Assembly (NCBI RefSeq): GCF_900105125.1
Contig: NZ_LT629750.1
Location: 1,116,001-1,180,000 of the forward strand
DNA from: Bradyrhizobium canariense
Lineage (GTDB): Bacteria > Pseudomonadota > Alphaproteobacteria > Rhizobiales > Xanthobacteraceae
Direction: 5' to 3'
DNA length: 64,000 nt
The notes below the pieces were generated by a model. It did not search any database, was not told where the DNA came from, and worked only from the letters and a program-made list of their open reading frames with translations. Each line of letters begins with the position of its first letter. Position 1 is the stretch's first letter. Below, one piece after another: positions 7,756-18,894 of this stretch. The translations under genes were made by a program, and so were the position numbers.

Positions 7756-9660
7756 TCAGTTGTTGTTACTCGCGCCGGTCACCTGCGCGAAGGCGTCTTC
7801 GTTGATGGTCGTGCCGATGTCGGTTTCAAGCTTGGTGACGTACTGCGCGATCTGTTCATCTTCCAGGCTGCGCTGTAGCGAGTCTTTCATCTTTTTGACG
7901 TCGTCGGAGGCAAAATCGACCGGCGGCACGTTGATGTCAGTCACGCGAAATACGATCCACTGATCGGTACCAGCCGAGGTCTGGCCGGCGGCGTCCTTGG
8001 CGGTGCGAAACGCGGCTGCGACCACGCTGGCGGGAACGCCGGGCGGGGTGTCCTCACGCTTGAAGCTCGCGGCGGTTTCGACCGTCACGCCAGCGCTCGC
8101 CGCCTCGTCAGCGAGCTTGCCGCCCTGATCGAGCTTTTGTACCATTTCGGTCGCCTTAGTGCGCAGCCGGTCGGCGATCTGGTCTTCGCGCCATTTCGCC
8201 TCCACCTGGTCCTTGACCTCGTCCAGGGGGCGTTCACGCGACGGGGTGATGCTAAGGACGTCGTACCAGACATAGCCGCCGTTAAACGAAATCGGATCGT
8301 TGTCGACACCGACATCGCTGTTGAACGACTGCGTGACGACATCGAGTCCGCGGGGAATGTTGGCTGCCGGCTGGCCGTTGGGAAGCCGGCCGGAGCGATC
8401 GACGGCATCGATGGTGACGGGGGTAAGGCCGAGCTTCTGTGCAGCCTCGACGACGCTTGAGCCGCCGCCGCGCTCGTCTTCCATCTTGTCGCGCAGATCG
8501 GCGACCGATTTGCGCGCCCGGTCGGTCGCGATTTCCTTCTTCAGGTTCGCAGCGACGCTCTCATAGGATACCTCCGCTCCGGGTTCGATCTTGCCGACCT
8601 TGACCAGCGCGATGCCGAATTGGCCTTGCACCGGCTGGCTTACCTCGCCGGAGGGCAGCGTGAAGGCGGCGTTCGCGATCGCGCTGTCGATGATCTCGGA
8701 TTTCGAGACCACGCCGAGGTCTGTGTCGGACGATTTGAGGCCGCGCTCTTTGGCCAGATCGTCGAATGATTTTCCGGACGCGATACTGCCGCGCGCCGCC
8801 GTGGCTTCCTCCATGGTCGGAAACACGATCTGCGACACCTCACGCTTTTCCGGCGTTCCGAGTTGGTCGCGTCGCGTCTCGAATAGTTTCTTGGTGTCCT
8901 CATCGGAGACTTCCGACCACTTCCCGATCTCTTCCGGCGTAATCGCGACAAAGGCGATCTTGCGATATTCGGGCGCGCGGAACTGGACTTTATGATCCTC
9001 GAAATAGGCGGCGAGCGCCTCCGGCGACGGCGGATCGATGGTTCCAGCCTGGGCCGCGTTGAGCTTGACGTATTCGATCGAGCGCTGCTCGTTCTGGAAA
9101 CGGCTGAGTGCCTCGATCATCACTTTCGGCGGTTCGAGACCGGCGGAAATGGTGCCGGCGATCTGGCGCCGGAGCGAAACCTTGCGCTGCTCGGCGACAT
9201 AGCGCTGTTCGCTGTAGCCGAATTGCCGGATCGCAGCCTCAAACCGCGCCGGATCGAAGGTGCCGTTGGCTCCCTTGAAATTCGGATCGCTGAAGATCAT
9301 GCGCCTGGTTTCTTCATCGGACTGTCCGAGTCCCAATCGGTACGCTTCTTCGTTGAGCGCGGCCTCCGCGATGGTCTGCTGCAGCACCTGGCGGTCGAGG
9401 CCGAAGGCGCGGGCCTGATCCATCGTCAGCGGGCGGCCGAATTGACGGCCGATCTGCTGCAGCCGGTCGGTGTAAAGCTGGCGGAATTCATTGAGCGAGA
9501 TCTCGGTGTGCCCGACCTTGGCCAGCGTCGATTGCCCGAATCCGCGGAAGATGTCGGCGATGCCCCAGACGCCGAAACTGATGATCAGCACGCCCATCAC
9601 CGCGGCCATTATGGTTTTGCCGAGCCAGTTTGATGAGGCTTTCCGCATTCCTCGAAGCAT
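7756..9660 (-). CDS. ppiD: SurA N-terminal/parvulin-type periplasmic folding factor (PpiD-like)
   Basis: A 634-residue inner-membrane protein with one N-terminal membrane segment (residues ~16-36, GKTIMAAVMGVLIISFGVWG), a SurA-like chaperone region to about residue 200, and a parvulin-like peptidyl-prolyl isomerase region at about residues 270-365 (around KREVSQIVFPT and GQFGIALVKVG). The length fits PpiD-type proteins, which assist proteins emerging from the Sec translocon into the periplasm. It heads the minus-strand run into trpDC-moaC and is divergent from tpiA. A second in-frame ATG at 9648 is possible but its GAGGA sequence is too close to act as ribosome-binding site. Confidence 0.92.
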   Translation of the reverse strand: MLRGMRKASSNWLGKTIMAAVMGVLIISFGVWGIADIFRGFGQSTLAKVGHTEISLNEFRQLYTDRLQQIGRQFGRPLTMDQARAFGLDRQVLQQTIAEAALNEEAYRLGLGQSDEETRRMIFSDPNFKGANGTFDPARFEAAIRQFGYSEQRYVAEQRKVSLRRQIAGTISAGLEPPKVMIEALSRFQNEQRSIEYVKLNAAQAGTIDPPSPEALAAYFEDHKVQFRAPEYRKIAFVAITPEEIGKWSEVSDEDTKKLFETRRDQLGTPEKREVSQIVFPTMEEATAARGSIASGKSFDDLAKERGLKSSDTDLGVVSKSEIIDSAIANAAFTLPSGEVSQPVQGQFGIALVKVGKIEPGAEVSYESVAANLKKEIATDRARKSVADLRDKMEDERGGGSSVVEAAQKLGLTPVTIDAVDRSGRLPNGQPAANIPRGLDVVTQSFNSDVGVDNDPISFNGGYVWYDVLSITPSRERPLDEVKDQVEAKWREDQIADRLRTKATEMVQKLDQGGKLADEAASAGVTVETAASFKREDTPPGVPASVVAAAFRTAKDAAGQTSAGTDQWIVFRVTDINVPPVDFASDDVKKMKDSLQRSLEDEQIAQYVTKLETDIGTTINEDAFAQVTGASNNN

Positions 9661-9906
9661 GGGTCCAACTTGTTTTTCAGGAGGGGAACCGGGATGCCCA
9701 AGAGGAATTCAGTCGCGAATTCAGCAAAAGGGCATCACCGAGTTGATAAAGCATCATAAAGTGGCAGTCGTCCCGTCGCAACCTCGGCGCGGCGGGCGGG
9801 TTGACGCGGTTAACGGCTCAAGTGATCGAAAAGGCCGCTATCTGGAACTGGCGCGTGGTCTCTGCTAGCGCATTCCAAAGAAAATACGTCGAAACAAAGC
9901 CTGAGA

Positions 9907-9930
9907 CCCAGGTTCTGATCAGAACCTGGG
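9907..9930. repeat. 24-bp perfect palindrome upstream of tpiA
   Basis: The sequence CCCAGGTTCTGA and its exact reverse complement lie back to back. The core GGTTCTGAT/ATCAGAACC is shared with the longer palindrome at 47384-47420, so both belong to one dispersed repeat family. It lies 30 bases before the tpiA start and could form a hairpin in the tpiA leader. The rest of the 9661-9959 gap, which must hold the divergent ppiD and tpiA promoters, shows no other clear element. Confidence 0.8.
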
Positions 9931-9959
9931 CTTTGGGCCAAACTTCACGAGAATTTCAC

Positions 9960-10718
9960 ATGACCAATGCCATCCGGCCGTTGATTGCCGGCAACTGGAA
10001 AATGAACGGCCTGAAGGCCTCGCTGGCCGAGCTCGACGCCATGCTTGCCGGCGCCTCGGCTGTGACGGCCAAAGCCGATCTATTGGTCTGCCCCCCGGCG
10101 ACGCTGATTATGGCCTTCGCCGAACGGACGCGCGGCGCCAGGACGCTGGCGATTGGCGCCCAGGATTGCCATCCGAAGGCATCGGGCGCGCACACCGGCG
10201 ATCTTTCAGCCGAAATGCTGGCGGATGCCGGCGCCACGGCCGTGATTGTGGGCCATTCTGAGCGACGCGCCGATCATGGCGAAACTGACGCCCTGGTTCG
10301 CCAGAAGGCGGAGGCGGCGTGGCGCGCCAGCCTGACCGCCATCGTCTGCATCGGCGAAACCCAGCAACAGCGCGATCAGGGCAAAGCCCTCGAGATTTGC
10401 GGCGGCCAGCTCGCGGGATCGCTTCCCGGCCGGGCGACAGCGGCCAATCTGGTGGTGGCTTATGAGCCGGTCTGGGCGATTGGCACCGGCCTGACCCCGA
10501 CGGTCAAAGATGTCGAGCAAGTTCATCGGTTTATCCGGGATTCGCTGGAGTCTCGATTTAACGGGGAGGGCGGCAAGATCCGCATCCTTTACGGCGGCTC
10601 GGTAAAACCCTCCAACGCAGCCGAATTGATGGCCGTTCCCAACGTCAACGGCGCCCTGGTCGGCGGCGCCAGCCTGAAGGCGGTGGACTTTCTTGCGATC
10701 GCGGCGGGATGTCCCTAA
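9960..10718 (+). CDS. tpiA: Triosephosphate isomerase TpiA
   Basis: A 252-residue glycolytic enzyme that interconverts dihydroxyacetone phosphate and glyceraldehyde 3-phosphate. All catalytic elements are visible: Lys14 in IAGNWKMNG, His99 in VIVGHSERR, Glu169 in [13 protein letters not shown], the mobile loop, and the C-terminal phosphate-binding ILYGGSV. The ATG at 9960 was chosen because it gives the standard N-terminus; the frame is open further upstream but that extension is not family-like. It is divergent from ppiD and precedes secG and pyrG. Confidence 0.98.
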   Translation: MTNAIRPLIAGNWKMNGLKASLAELDAMLAGASAVTAKADLLVCPPATLIMAFAERTRGARTLAIGAQDCHPKASGAHTGDLSAEMLADAGATAVIVGHSERRADHGETDALVRQKAEAAWRASLTAIVCIGETQQQRDQGKALEICGGQLAGSLPGRATAANLVVAYEPVWAIGTGLTPTVKDVEQVHRFIRDSLESRFNGEGGKIRILYGGSVKPSNAAELMAVPNVNGALVGGASLKAVDFLAIAAGCP

Positions 10719-10848
10719 CTAGAGGCAGCGGTATCAGGGGTGACATAACCCGGTGCGATCGTGTAACACCGCGCAAATTCAAAAATCCCGCAAGCCCGTG
10801 TGATGCGGCCGGAACCCGGCCCCCAGCGGTTTGCGACGGAAGGTAGAG

Positions 10849-11241
10849 ATGCAAACTGTCGTTGTCGTTGTTCACCTCATGATCGTCGCGGTACTGATCG
10901 CGACTGTGCTGCTGCAGAAATCCGAGGGCGGTGGCCTTGGTATGGGCGGCGGCGCCGGCTTCATGTCGAGCCGCGGCACCGCCAATCTGCTGACGCGCAT
11001 GACGGCGATCCTCGCGGTCGGCTTCTTCGCGACCAGCCTGCTTCTGTCCTGGCTCGCAAGCTACAACCGCGCGCCGAGCTCGATCCTGGGCACGCCCGCT
11101 TCGCAGTCGCAGCCGGCGGGTGGAGCGACGCCGATCGCGCCACCGACCAGTGGCGGCATCCTTGATTCGCTGAAGAAGTCCGACCAGCAGCAGCAGAATC
11201 AGGCTCCGCCGCCCGGTCCGCAGGCGCCTCAATCCCAATAA
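10849..11241 (+). CDS. secG: Preprotein translocase subunit SecG
   Basis: A 130-residue inner-membrane subunit of the SecYEG channel. It has two membrane segments (residues ~2-20 and ~52-72) separated by the conserved Gly-rich loop (LLQKSEGGGLGMGGG and SSRGTANLLTR). The C-terminal tail rich in Pro, Gln and Ser is longer than in E. coli, as is usual in this group. The ATG at 10849 follows GGAAGG. It lies between tpiA and pyrG, a common alphaproteobacterial order. Confidence 0.95.
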   Translation: MQTVVVVVHLMIVAVLIATVLLQKSEGGGLGMGGGAGFMSSRGTANLLTRMTAILAVGFFATSLLLSWLASYNRAPSSILGTPASQSQPAGGATPIAPPTSGGILDSLKKSDQQQQNQAPPPGPQAPQSQ

Positions 11242-11358
11242 AGCGGGGTGGCCATGCAGGACGGCATCTGGCGTCCCGCATGAACAGACCCCATTAATTC
11301 CCTGACAATACTTCAGATTTCACGTCACCCACAGCCGTGCGGAATGTTTGGCGCGGCG

Positions 11359-11381
11359 CGCGATTCGTTTTGCGAATCGCG
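11359..11381 (+). repeat. Perfect 9-bp hairpin in the pyrG leader
   Basis: CGCGATTCG and CGAATCGCG (11359-11367 and 11373-11381) pair with a 5-base TTTTG loop, 25 bases before the pyrG ATG. No T tract follows, so it is not a standard terminator. It may influence pyrG mRNA stability or translation, or be the trailing structure of the secG transcript. Confidence 0.5.
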
Positions 11382-11394
11382 TCACTAGGCTTAA

Positions 11395-13038
<1,644 letters not shown>

Positions 13039-13065
13039 GTCCGCAAACCGGATCAACCTGTCTTT

Positions 13066-13105
13066 ATCCTTCGAGACGCGGCGTCGTGGCCGCTCTGCGA
13101 GGGAT
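13066..13105. repeat. Dispersed palindromic element downstream of pyrG
   Basis: ATCCTTCG (13066-13073) pairs with CGAGGGAT (13098-13105) at seven of eight positions, enclosing a GC-rich interior. This resembles the ATCCTTCGAGAC...GGATGA family that I know from many alphaproteobacterial intergenic regions. It lies in the gap between pyrG and the NIPSNAP gene. Confidence 0.5.
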
Positions 13106-13209
13106 GACGCAGCAAGTCATGCGTCTCACGTCGCAAAGACGTGCACACTTGCCCAAGACAGCCTCCCGTCGACCGGCTATAAACGCGGCGCAAGAACAGG
13201 GAGCAAACT

Positions 13210-13536
13210 ATGATCTACGAAACACGCGTCTATCGTTGTCTGCCGGGCCGGCTGCCTGCGCTTCTGAAACGCTTCGAGACCATCACGCTGAAACTGTGGG
13301 AAAAGCACGGCATCAAACAGGCCGGCTTCTTCACCACGCTGGTTGGCGAATCCAATCAGGAATTGACCTACCTGCTGGCATGGGAGTCGCTCGCCGACCG
13401 CGAGAAGAAATGGACGGCATTCCAGTCCGACCCCGAATGGATCTCGGCGCGCGCCAAGACCGAGGAAGATGGCCAGATCGTTGGCAATATCGTCAACCAG
13501 TTGCTGGTGCCGACCTCGTTCTCGTCGGTGAAGTGA
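13210..13536 (+). CDS. NIPSNAP-family protein
   Basis: A 108-residue protein of the NIPSNAP/dimeric alpha-beta barrel fold. It begins MIYETRVYRC, has the LLKRFETITLKLWEKHGIKQAGFFTT stretch typical of the family (read in short blocks), and carries the YLLAWESLADREKKW motif followed by the usual WxxF and C-terminal region. The function of bacterial members is not established. A GGGAGC ribosome-binding site precedes the ATG. It lies alone between pyrG and a VOC protein, followed by a strong hairpin. Confidence 0.88.
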   Translation: MIYETRVYRCLPGRLPALLKRFETITLKLWEKHGIKQAGFFTTLVGESNQELTYLLAWESLADREKKWTAFQSDPEWISARAKTEEDGQIVGNIVNQLLVPTSFSSVK

Positions 13537-13563
13537 CCGGGGTTTGCCCAACACGACAGGATC

Positions 13564-13598
13564 GAGCCTTGGTGCTGATGCAATCAACACCAAGGCTC
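13564..13598 (+). repeat. Long hairpin between the NIPSNAP and VOC genes
   Basis: GAGCCTTGGTG (13564-13574) pairs exactly with CACCAAGGCTC (13588-13598). The intervening bases add TGAT/ATCA, leaving a three-base loop and one mismatch. No T tract follows, so it may be a mRNA 3'-end stabiliser, a Rho-dependent end, or a repeat. Confidence 0.6.
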
Positions 13599-13633
13599 AA
13601 GGCCAAGAAAGCTTCGACGAAAGCTTCGCCCCA

Positions 13634-14509
13634 ATGCCCCACGGTCTCGACCATATCGTGCACGCCGTCCGCGATCTCGACGCGGCGGCGGCGTTCTACG
13701 CGAGCGCCGGCTTCACCGTCGGTGCGCGCAACCGCCATCCGTGGGGCACGCACAACCGAATTGTGCAACTGAAGAATTGCTACATCGAAATGCTTGAAGT
13801 CGTCGAGCCGGACAAGATCGTGCCGCACGGCGCTCGCTCGTTTTCATTCGGCGCATTCAATCGCGATTTTCTCGCCGCGCGTGAAGGATTTTCCATGCTG
13901 CTCCTCAACAGCAGCAACGCAGCCGACGACGCCCGCGCCTTCGAGGCCGCCGGAATAGGAAATTCCAAGGTGTTCGACTTCGCGCGCGAGGGCAAAAAGC
14001 CCGACGGCACGGTGGTGAAGCTCGCGTTCTCGCTGGCATTCGCACAGGACAAGGCTTCACCCAATGTGCGCTTTGCGGCGTGCCAGCACCATTTCCCCGA
14101 GAATTTCTGGAATCCGGCGTTCCAAATCCATGCCAATGGCGCCAGAGCCGTGTCCGGCGCCGTGATGGTCGCGGACAATCCGACCGATCACCATATTTTC
14201 CTGAAAGCGTTCACCGGTCTGCGCGACCTGCATTCGACGTCGATTGGGATTCAGGCCCGCACCGAAAACGGCGTGGTCGAGATCACGGAACCTGTGTCGT
14301 TCCGCGACCAGTTCGACGTTTCTTCCGAAGTGAGCGGCGAGGGGATGACGCTGAACGCGTTGCGTTTCGTCGTCGCCGATCTGGCGCAGACCGAGACACT
14401 GCACCGCCAGAATAAAATTGCTTCGCGTCGCCATGTCGGAAGGCTCGTGGTGCCTCCGGATGTCGCCCATAGGGCAACCCTGATATTCGAAGCCGCCAAA
14501 GAGGGTTGA
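13634..14509 (+). CDS. VOC-superfamily (glyoxalase-like) protein
   Basis: A 291-residue protein with the N-terminal pattern of the glyoxalase-like Glyoxalase_3 group: MPHGLDHIVHAVRDLDAAAAFY, then GARNRHPWGTHNRI and YIEMLEVVEP, where the metal-binding His/Glu of VOC enzymes usually lie. The substrate is unknown. The start at 13634 matches the family N-terminus; there is no strong ribosome-binding site. An upstream in-frame ATG at 13544 would make the protein span the hairpin at 13564-13598 and is less likely. A clear terminator follows the stop. Confidence 0.82.
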   Translation: MPHGLDHIVHAVRDLDAAAAFYASAGFTVGARNRHPWGTHNRIVQLKNCYIEMLEVVEPDKIVPHGARSFSFGAFNRDFLAAREGFSMLLLNSSNAADDARAFEAAGIGNSKVFDFAREGKKPDGTVVKLAFSLAFAQDKASPNVRFAACQHHFPENFWNPAFQIHANGARAVSGAVMVADNPTDHHIFLKAFTGLRDLHSTSIGIQARTENGVVEITEPVSFRDQFDVSSEVSGEGMTLNALRFVVADLAQTETLHRQNKIASRRHVGRLVVPPDVAHRATLIFEAAKEG

Positions 14510-14515
14510 TCCCAA

Positions 14516-14556
14516 GGCATTTTCCGGCAAAGGTTTGCCGTAAGAAAATGCTTTTT
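14516..14556 (+). terminator. Intrinsic terminator after the VOC gene
   Basis: The outer stem GCATTTTC/GAAAATGC (14517-14524, 14544-14551) encloses the inner stem CGGCAAA/TTTGCCG (14525-14531, 14534-14540), with a three-base bulge, followed directly by TTTTT. It begins seven bases after the VOC stop codon. Confidence 0.8.
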
Positions 14557-14567
14557 GTTTTTGGCTT

Positions 14568-14616
14568 GCGCGTAGTCTGATCGCAAAACCGGTTGCCATC
14601 TTTGCGGAATACGCGC
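14568..14616. repeat. Dispersed palindromic repeat upstream of kdsA
   Basis: GCGCGTA (14568-14574) pairs exactly with TACGCGC (14610-14616), and the interior contains AAAACCGGTTGCCA. The layout of terminal inverted arms around an AACCGGTT core matches a repeat type dispersed in Bradyrhizobium genomes. It ends 15 bases before the kdsA ATG. Confidence 0.55.
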
Positions 14617-14630
14617 CCGTTACGCCCAGT

Positions 14631-15509
14631 ATGGTCGTCCCGAAAAAGGGAAATGTCTTGAACGCCAACAATTCCGCCGCCCCGATTGTCTCCGCCGGAT
14701 CGGTCAAATTCGGCAATGACCTGCCGATCTCGATCATCGCCGGTCCCTGCCAGCTCGAGAGCCGGGCTCACGCGCTCGAAGTCGCGGGTGCGCTAAAGGA
14801 GATCGCGGCGCGGCTCAAGATCGGCGTTGTTTACAAGACGTCATTCGACAAGGCCAACCGCACCAGCGCATCGGCGGCGCGCGGCATCGGGCTGAAACAG
14901 GCGCTGCCGATCTTTGCCGAAATTCGCACGTCGCTCGGACTGCCTGTGCTCACCGACGTCCACGAGGTCTCGCAATGCGCCGAGGTCGCGCAGGCCGTGG
15001 ATGTACTGCAGATCCCGGCTTTCCTGTGCCGGCAGACTGATCTGCTGGTCGCGGCGGCGGCGACCGGCAAGGTCGTCAATGTCAAGAAGGGACAGTTCCT
15101 GGCGCCGTGGGACATGGCGAATGTGGTTGCCAAGATCACCAGCGCCGGCAATCCCAACGTGCTGGTCACCGAGCGCGGCGCTTCGTTCGGCTATAACACC
15201 CTGGTGTCGGACATGCGCGCACTGCCGATTCTGGCGCGCACCACCGGCGCTCCCGTGATCTTCGATGCCACCCATTCGGTGCAGCAGCCGGGCGGGCAGG
15301 GTACGTCATCGGGTGGCGAGCGCGAATTTGTGCCGGTGCTGGCGCGCGCTGCCGTCGCGGTCGGCGTCGCCGGTGTGTTCATTGAAACCCATCCCGATCC
15401 CGATCACGCACCATCTGATGGTCCCAACATGGTGCCGCTGGGAGAGTTCGAAAATCTGGTGCGGACGCTGATGGCGTTTGATGTGGTTGCGAAGAACCTA
15501 AAGCGCTGA
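14631..15509 (+). CDS. kdsA: 3-deoxy-8-phosphooctulonate synthase KdsA
   Basis: Condenses phosphoenolpyruvate with arabinose 5-phosphate to give KDO 8-phosphate for lipopolysaccharide. Motifs: [46 protein letters not shown] and [10 protein letters not shown]. The Cys in AGPCQLES (Cys40 from the ATG) marks the metal-dependent class; the metal-independent E. coli enzyme has Asn there. The ATG at 14631 gives 292 residues but has no good ribosome-binding site. A TTG at 14658 has AAAGGGAAA at correct spacing and gives 283 residues, closer to the usual length, so the true start may be TTG. A broken MFS gene follows immediately. Confidence 0.96.
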   Translation: MVVPKKGNVLNANNSAAPIVSAGSVKFGNDLPISIIAGPCQLESRAHALEVAGALKEIAARLKIGVVYKTSFDKANRTSASAARGIGLKQALPIFAEIRTSLGLPVLTDVHEVSQCAEVAQAVDVLQIPAFLCRQTDLLVAAAATGKVVNVKKGQFLAPWDMANVVAKITSAGNPNVLVTERGASFGYNTLVSDMRALPILARTTGAPVIFDATHSVQQPGGQGTSSGGEREFVPVLARAAVAVGVAGVFIETHPDPDHAPSDGPNMVPLGEFENLVRTLMAFDVVAKNLKR

Positions 15510-16734
15510 TGCCGCAAACCGGATTGCGGCCGCACGACGCACGCCTGCCGCCGGTGCTCAACATCATTGCGCTTGCGACCTTTTCCGCCAGCCTGTCGAC
15601 GAGGGCACTCGATCCGGTTTTGCCCCACGTGGCCAACGAATTCGGCGTCAGCATGACGGCGGCGGCCGGATTTGCATCCGTCTACGCATTTACGTTTGCC
15701 ATGGTGCAGCCGGTGCTCGGGGCGGCCGCCGACCTGTTCGGCAAGGCGCGACTGATGATCATCTGCCTGGTGTTGCTTGGCTGCGCCAGCATCCTCGGCG
15801 CGATGTCGACGTCGTTCTCGCTGCTGTCACAACGCGAATTCTCGCCGGTATCGGCTCAGGCGGCGTGTTTCCGATCGCGTTGGGACTGACCAGCGACCTC
15901 GTCGCGCCGGATAAACGCCAGGTCGCGATCGGACGTACGCTGGCGGGTGCGATGACCGGCAATCTGTTGGGCGCGTCCGCCTCCGGCCTGATCGGCGACT
16001 TCCTTGGCTGGCGCGGCGTGCTCGCCGTGCTCGGCGGTCTGGTCATTCTGGCGTCGGTAGCGGTGGCCGCCGGCTTTCGCGGCGCCGATCTAAAGTCTCC
16101 GCCGAGAACAAATCTGTCGGCGCTCAAGCAGGGCTACCGTACGATCTTCGCCAACCCGAACGCGCGCGTCTGCTATTCCGCCGTGTTCGTTGAAGGCTGC
16201 TGCGTGCTCGGATTATTTCCGTTCATCGCGTCGTTCTTGTTCGAGATGGGTCAAACCAGCCTGTCGATTGCCGGCATCGTCATCGCCGGCTTTGCGGTCG
16301 GCGGGCTGTTCTACACGCTGACGGTTTCGCGTTTTCTTCCGTGGCTTGGCGTCAAGGGCATGATGATCTCGGGAGCGTCACTGGTGGCGCTGCAACTCGC
16401 CATGGTTGCGCTAGGTCCCGCCTGGAAGCTCCAGACGCTGAGCCTGCTGTTCATGGGCTGGGGCTTCTACATGATCCACGGATGCCTGCAGGTATTCGCC
16501 AGCGAGCTTTCGGTGGAAGCCCGCGCCACCGCGCTCTCGCTGCATTCGTTCTTCTTTTTCATGGGGCAGACCATCGGTCCGATGGCTTACGGATTCGGCA
16601 TTCAGCACGCCGGAAAACTGCCGACCTTGCTGACGAGTGCGGCTGTCATGGTCGTGCTCGGATTTGTCTGCGCGGGACTGCTGCGGCAAACGAAACCGGC
16701 CGACGCGGCCGAGCGGCCAGACGTTCAGCCATAG
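15509..16734 (+). pseudogene. MFS transporter, frameshifted
   Basis: The first part (from ATG 15509, overlapping the kdsA stop by one base) encodes an MFS N-terminus ending in MSTSFSLLSQREF before leaving frame and stopping at 15889. The rest continues in a frame one base earlier: ILAGIGSGGVFPIALGLTSD onward to the stop at 16734. Reading ...SFSLL(x)TTRILAGIGSGG across the junction gives a normal MFS helix, so one base is missing near 15826-15830 (CTGCTGTCACAACG). The combined product would be ~407 residues with about 12 helices. No slippery run is visible, so this is a real null allele or a sequencing error rather than programmed frameshifting. Confidence 0.85.
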
Positions 16735-16955
16735 AGGTCTCAATTTCCCGCCTCATCCAGGTGTCATTCACGCGAAAAATTTTCATTCTGTTAAGGTCTG
16801 TCTGAGCGTCAAAAGTCGCCCCCTGTTCGTTCTCCGTGAACAAAACGGAATCATCGCGTAGGGCCGTGACGACGTTCATCAACCGTATCGACCGTCTGAT
16901 GGCCGCTCCGCCCTGCGACGGCTCCAAGCAGACCTGCACAAACCTGCGAACGCGA

Positions 16956-17432
16956 TCAGCCCCGCCCGCGATAGGGCGCGACGCCCTGTTCAGGCACCCA
17001 CATGCCCTTCGGCAATCTGCCGGTCTGCCAGAATACGTCGATCGGAATGCCGCCGCGCGGATACCAGTAGCCGCCAATCCGCAGCCATTTCGGTTTGATT
17101 TCCGACGAGATCCTCTTGCCGATCGCGACCGTGCAGTCCTCATGGAATGCGCCGTGATTGCGGAAACTTGCGACGTACAGTTTGAGGGATTTCGACTCCA
17201 GCAGCCACTGGCCCGGCACGTAGTCGATCACCAGATGCGCGAAATCCGGCTGGCCGGTAATAGGGCAAAGCGAGGTGAATTCCGGCGCCGTGAACCGCAC
17301 CACGTAATTGGTATCGGCTTGTGGATTTGGAACACGGTCGAGCTTTGCTCGTTCTGGCGTATCGGGCCATTCCACGGCACGGCCGAGCTGCAACCCCTCC
17401 GATTTTGACGATTTGCGCGGTGTTTTCGACAT
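16956..17432 (-). CDS. queF: NADPH-dependent 7-cyano-7-deazaguanine reductase QueF
   Basis: A 158-residue short-type QueF that reduces preQ0 to preQ1 for tRNA queuosine. The catalytic Cys lies in [14 protein letters not shown], and the QueF block [21 protein letters not shown] is intact. The ATG at 17432 is preferred because GGAGA lies at proper distance and the start [11 protein letters not shown] is the family form; longer in-frame starts at 17471 and 17549 are unlikely. It is divergent from eno, with 134 bases between the starts, which must hold both promoters. The gap 16735-16955 downstream shows no gene. Confidence 0.97.
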   Translation of the reverse strand: MSKTPRKSSKSEGLQLGRAVEWPDTPERAKLDRVPNPQADTNYVVRFTAPEFTSLCPITGQPDFAHLVIDYVPGQWLLESKSLKLYVASFRNHGAFHEDCTVAIGKRISSEIKPKWLRIGGYWYPRGGIPIDVFWQTGRLPKGMWVPEQGVAPYRGRG

Positions 17433-17458
17433 GGTGGTCTCCGTTGGCGCGGTATTAG

Positions 17459-18850
<1,392 letters not shown>

Positions 18851-18894
18851 AACGGAGAGGACGCTCGATCATTGCGGCCGAGGGACCAAACGCG

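Noticed and set aside
15509..16734. Programmed frameshift in the MFS gene
   Set aside because: No slippery heptamer or following structure is visible, and MFS transporters are not known to use frameshifting; a missing base is simpler.
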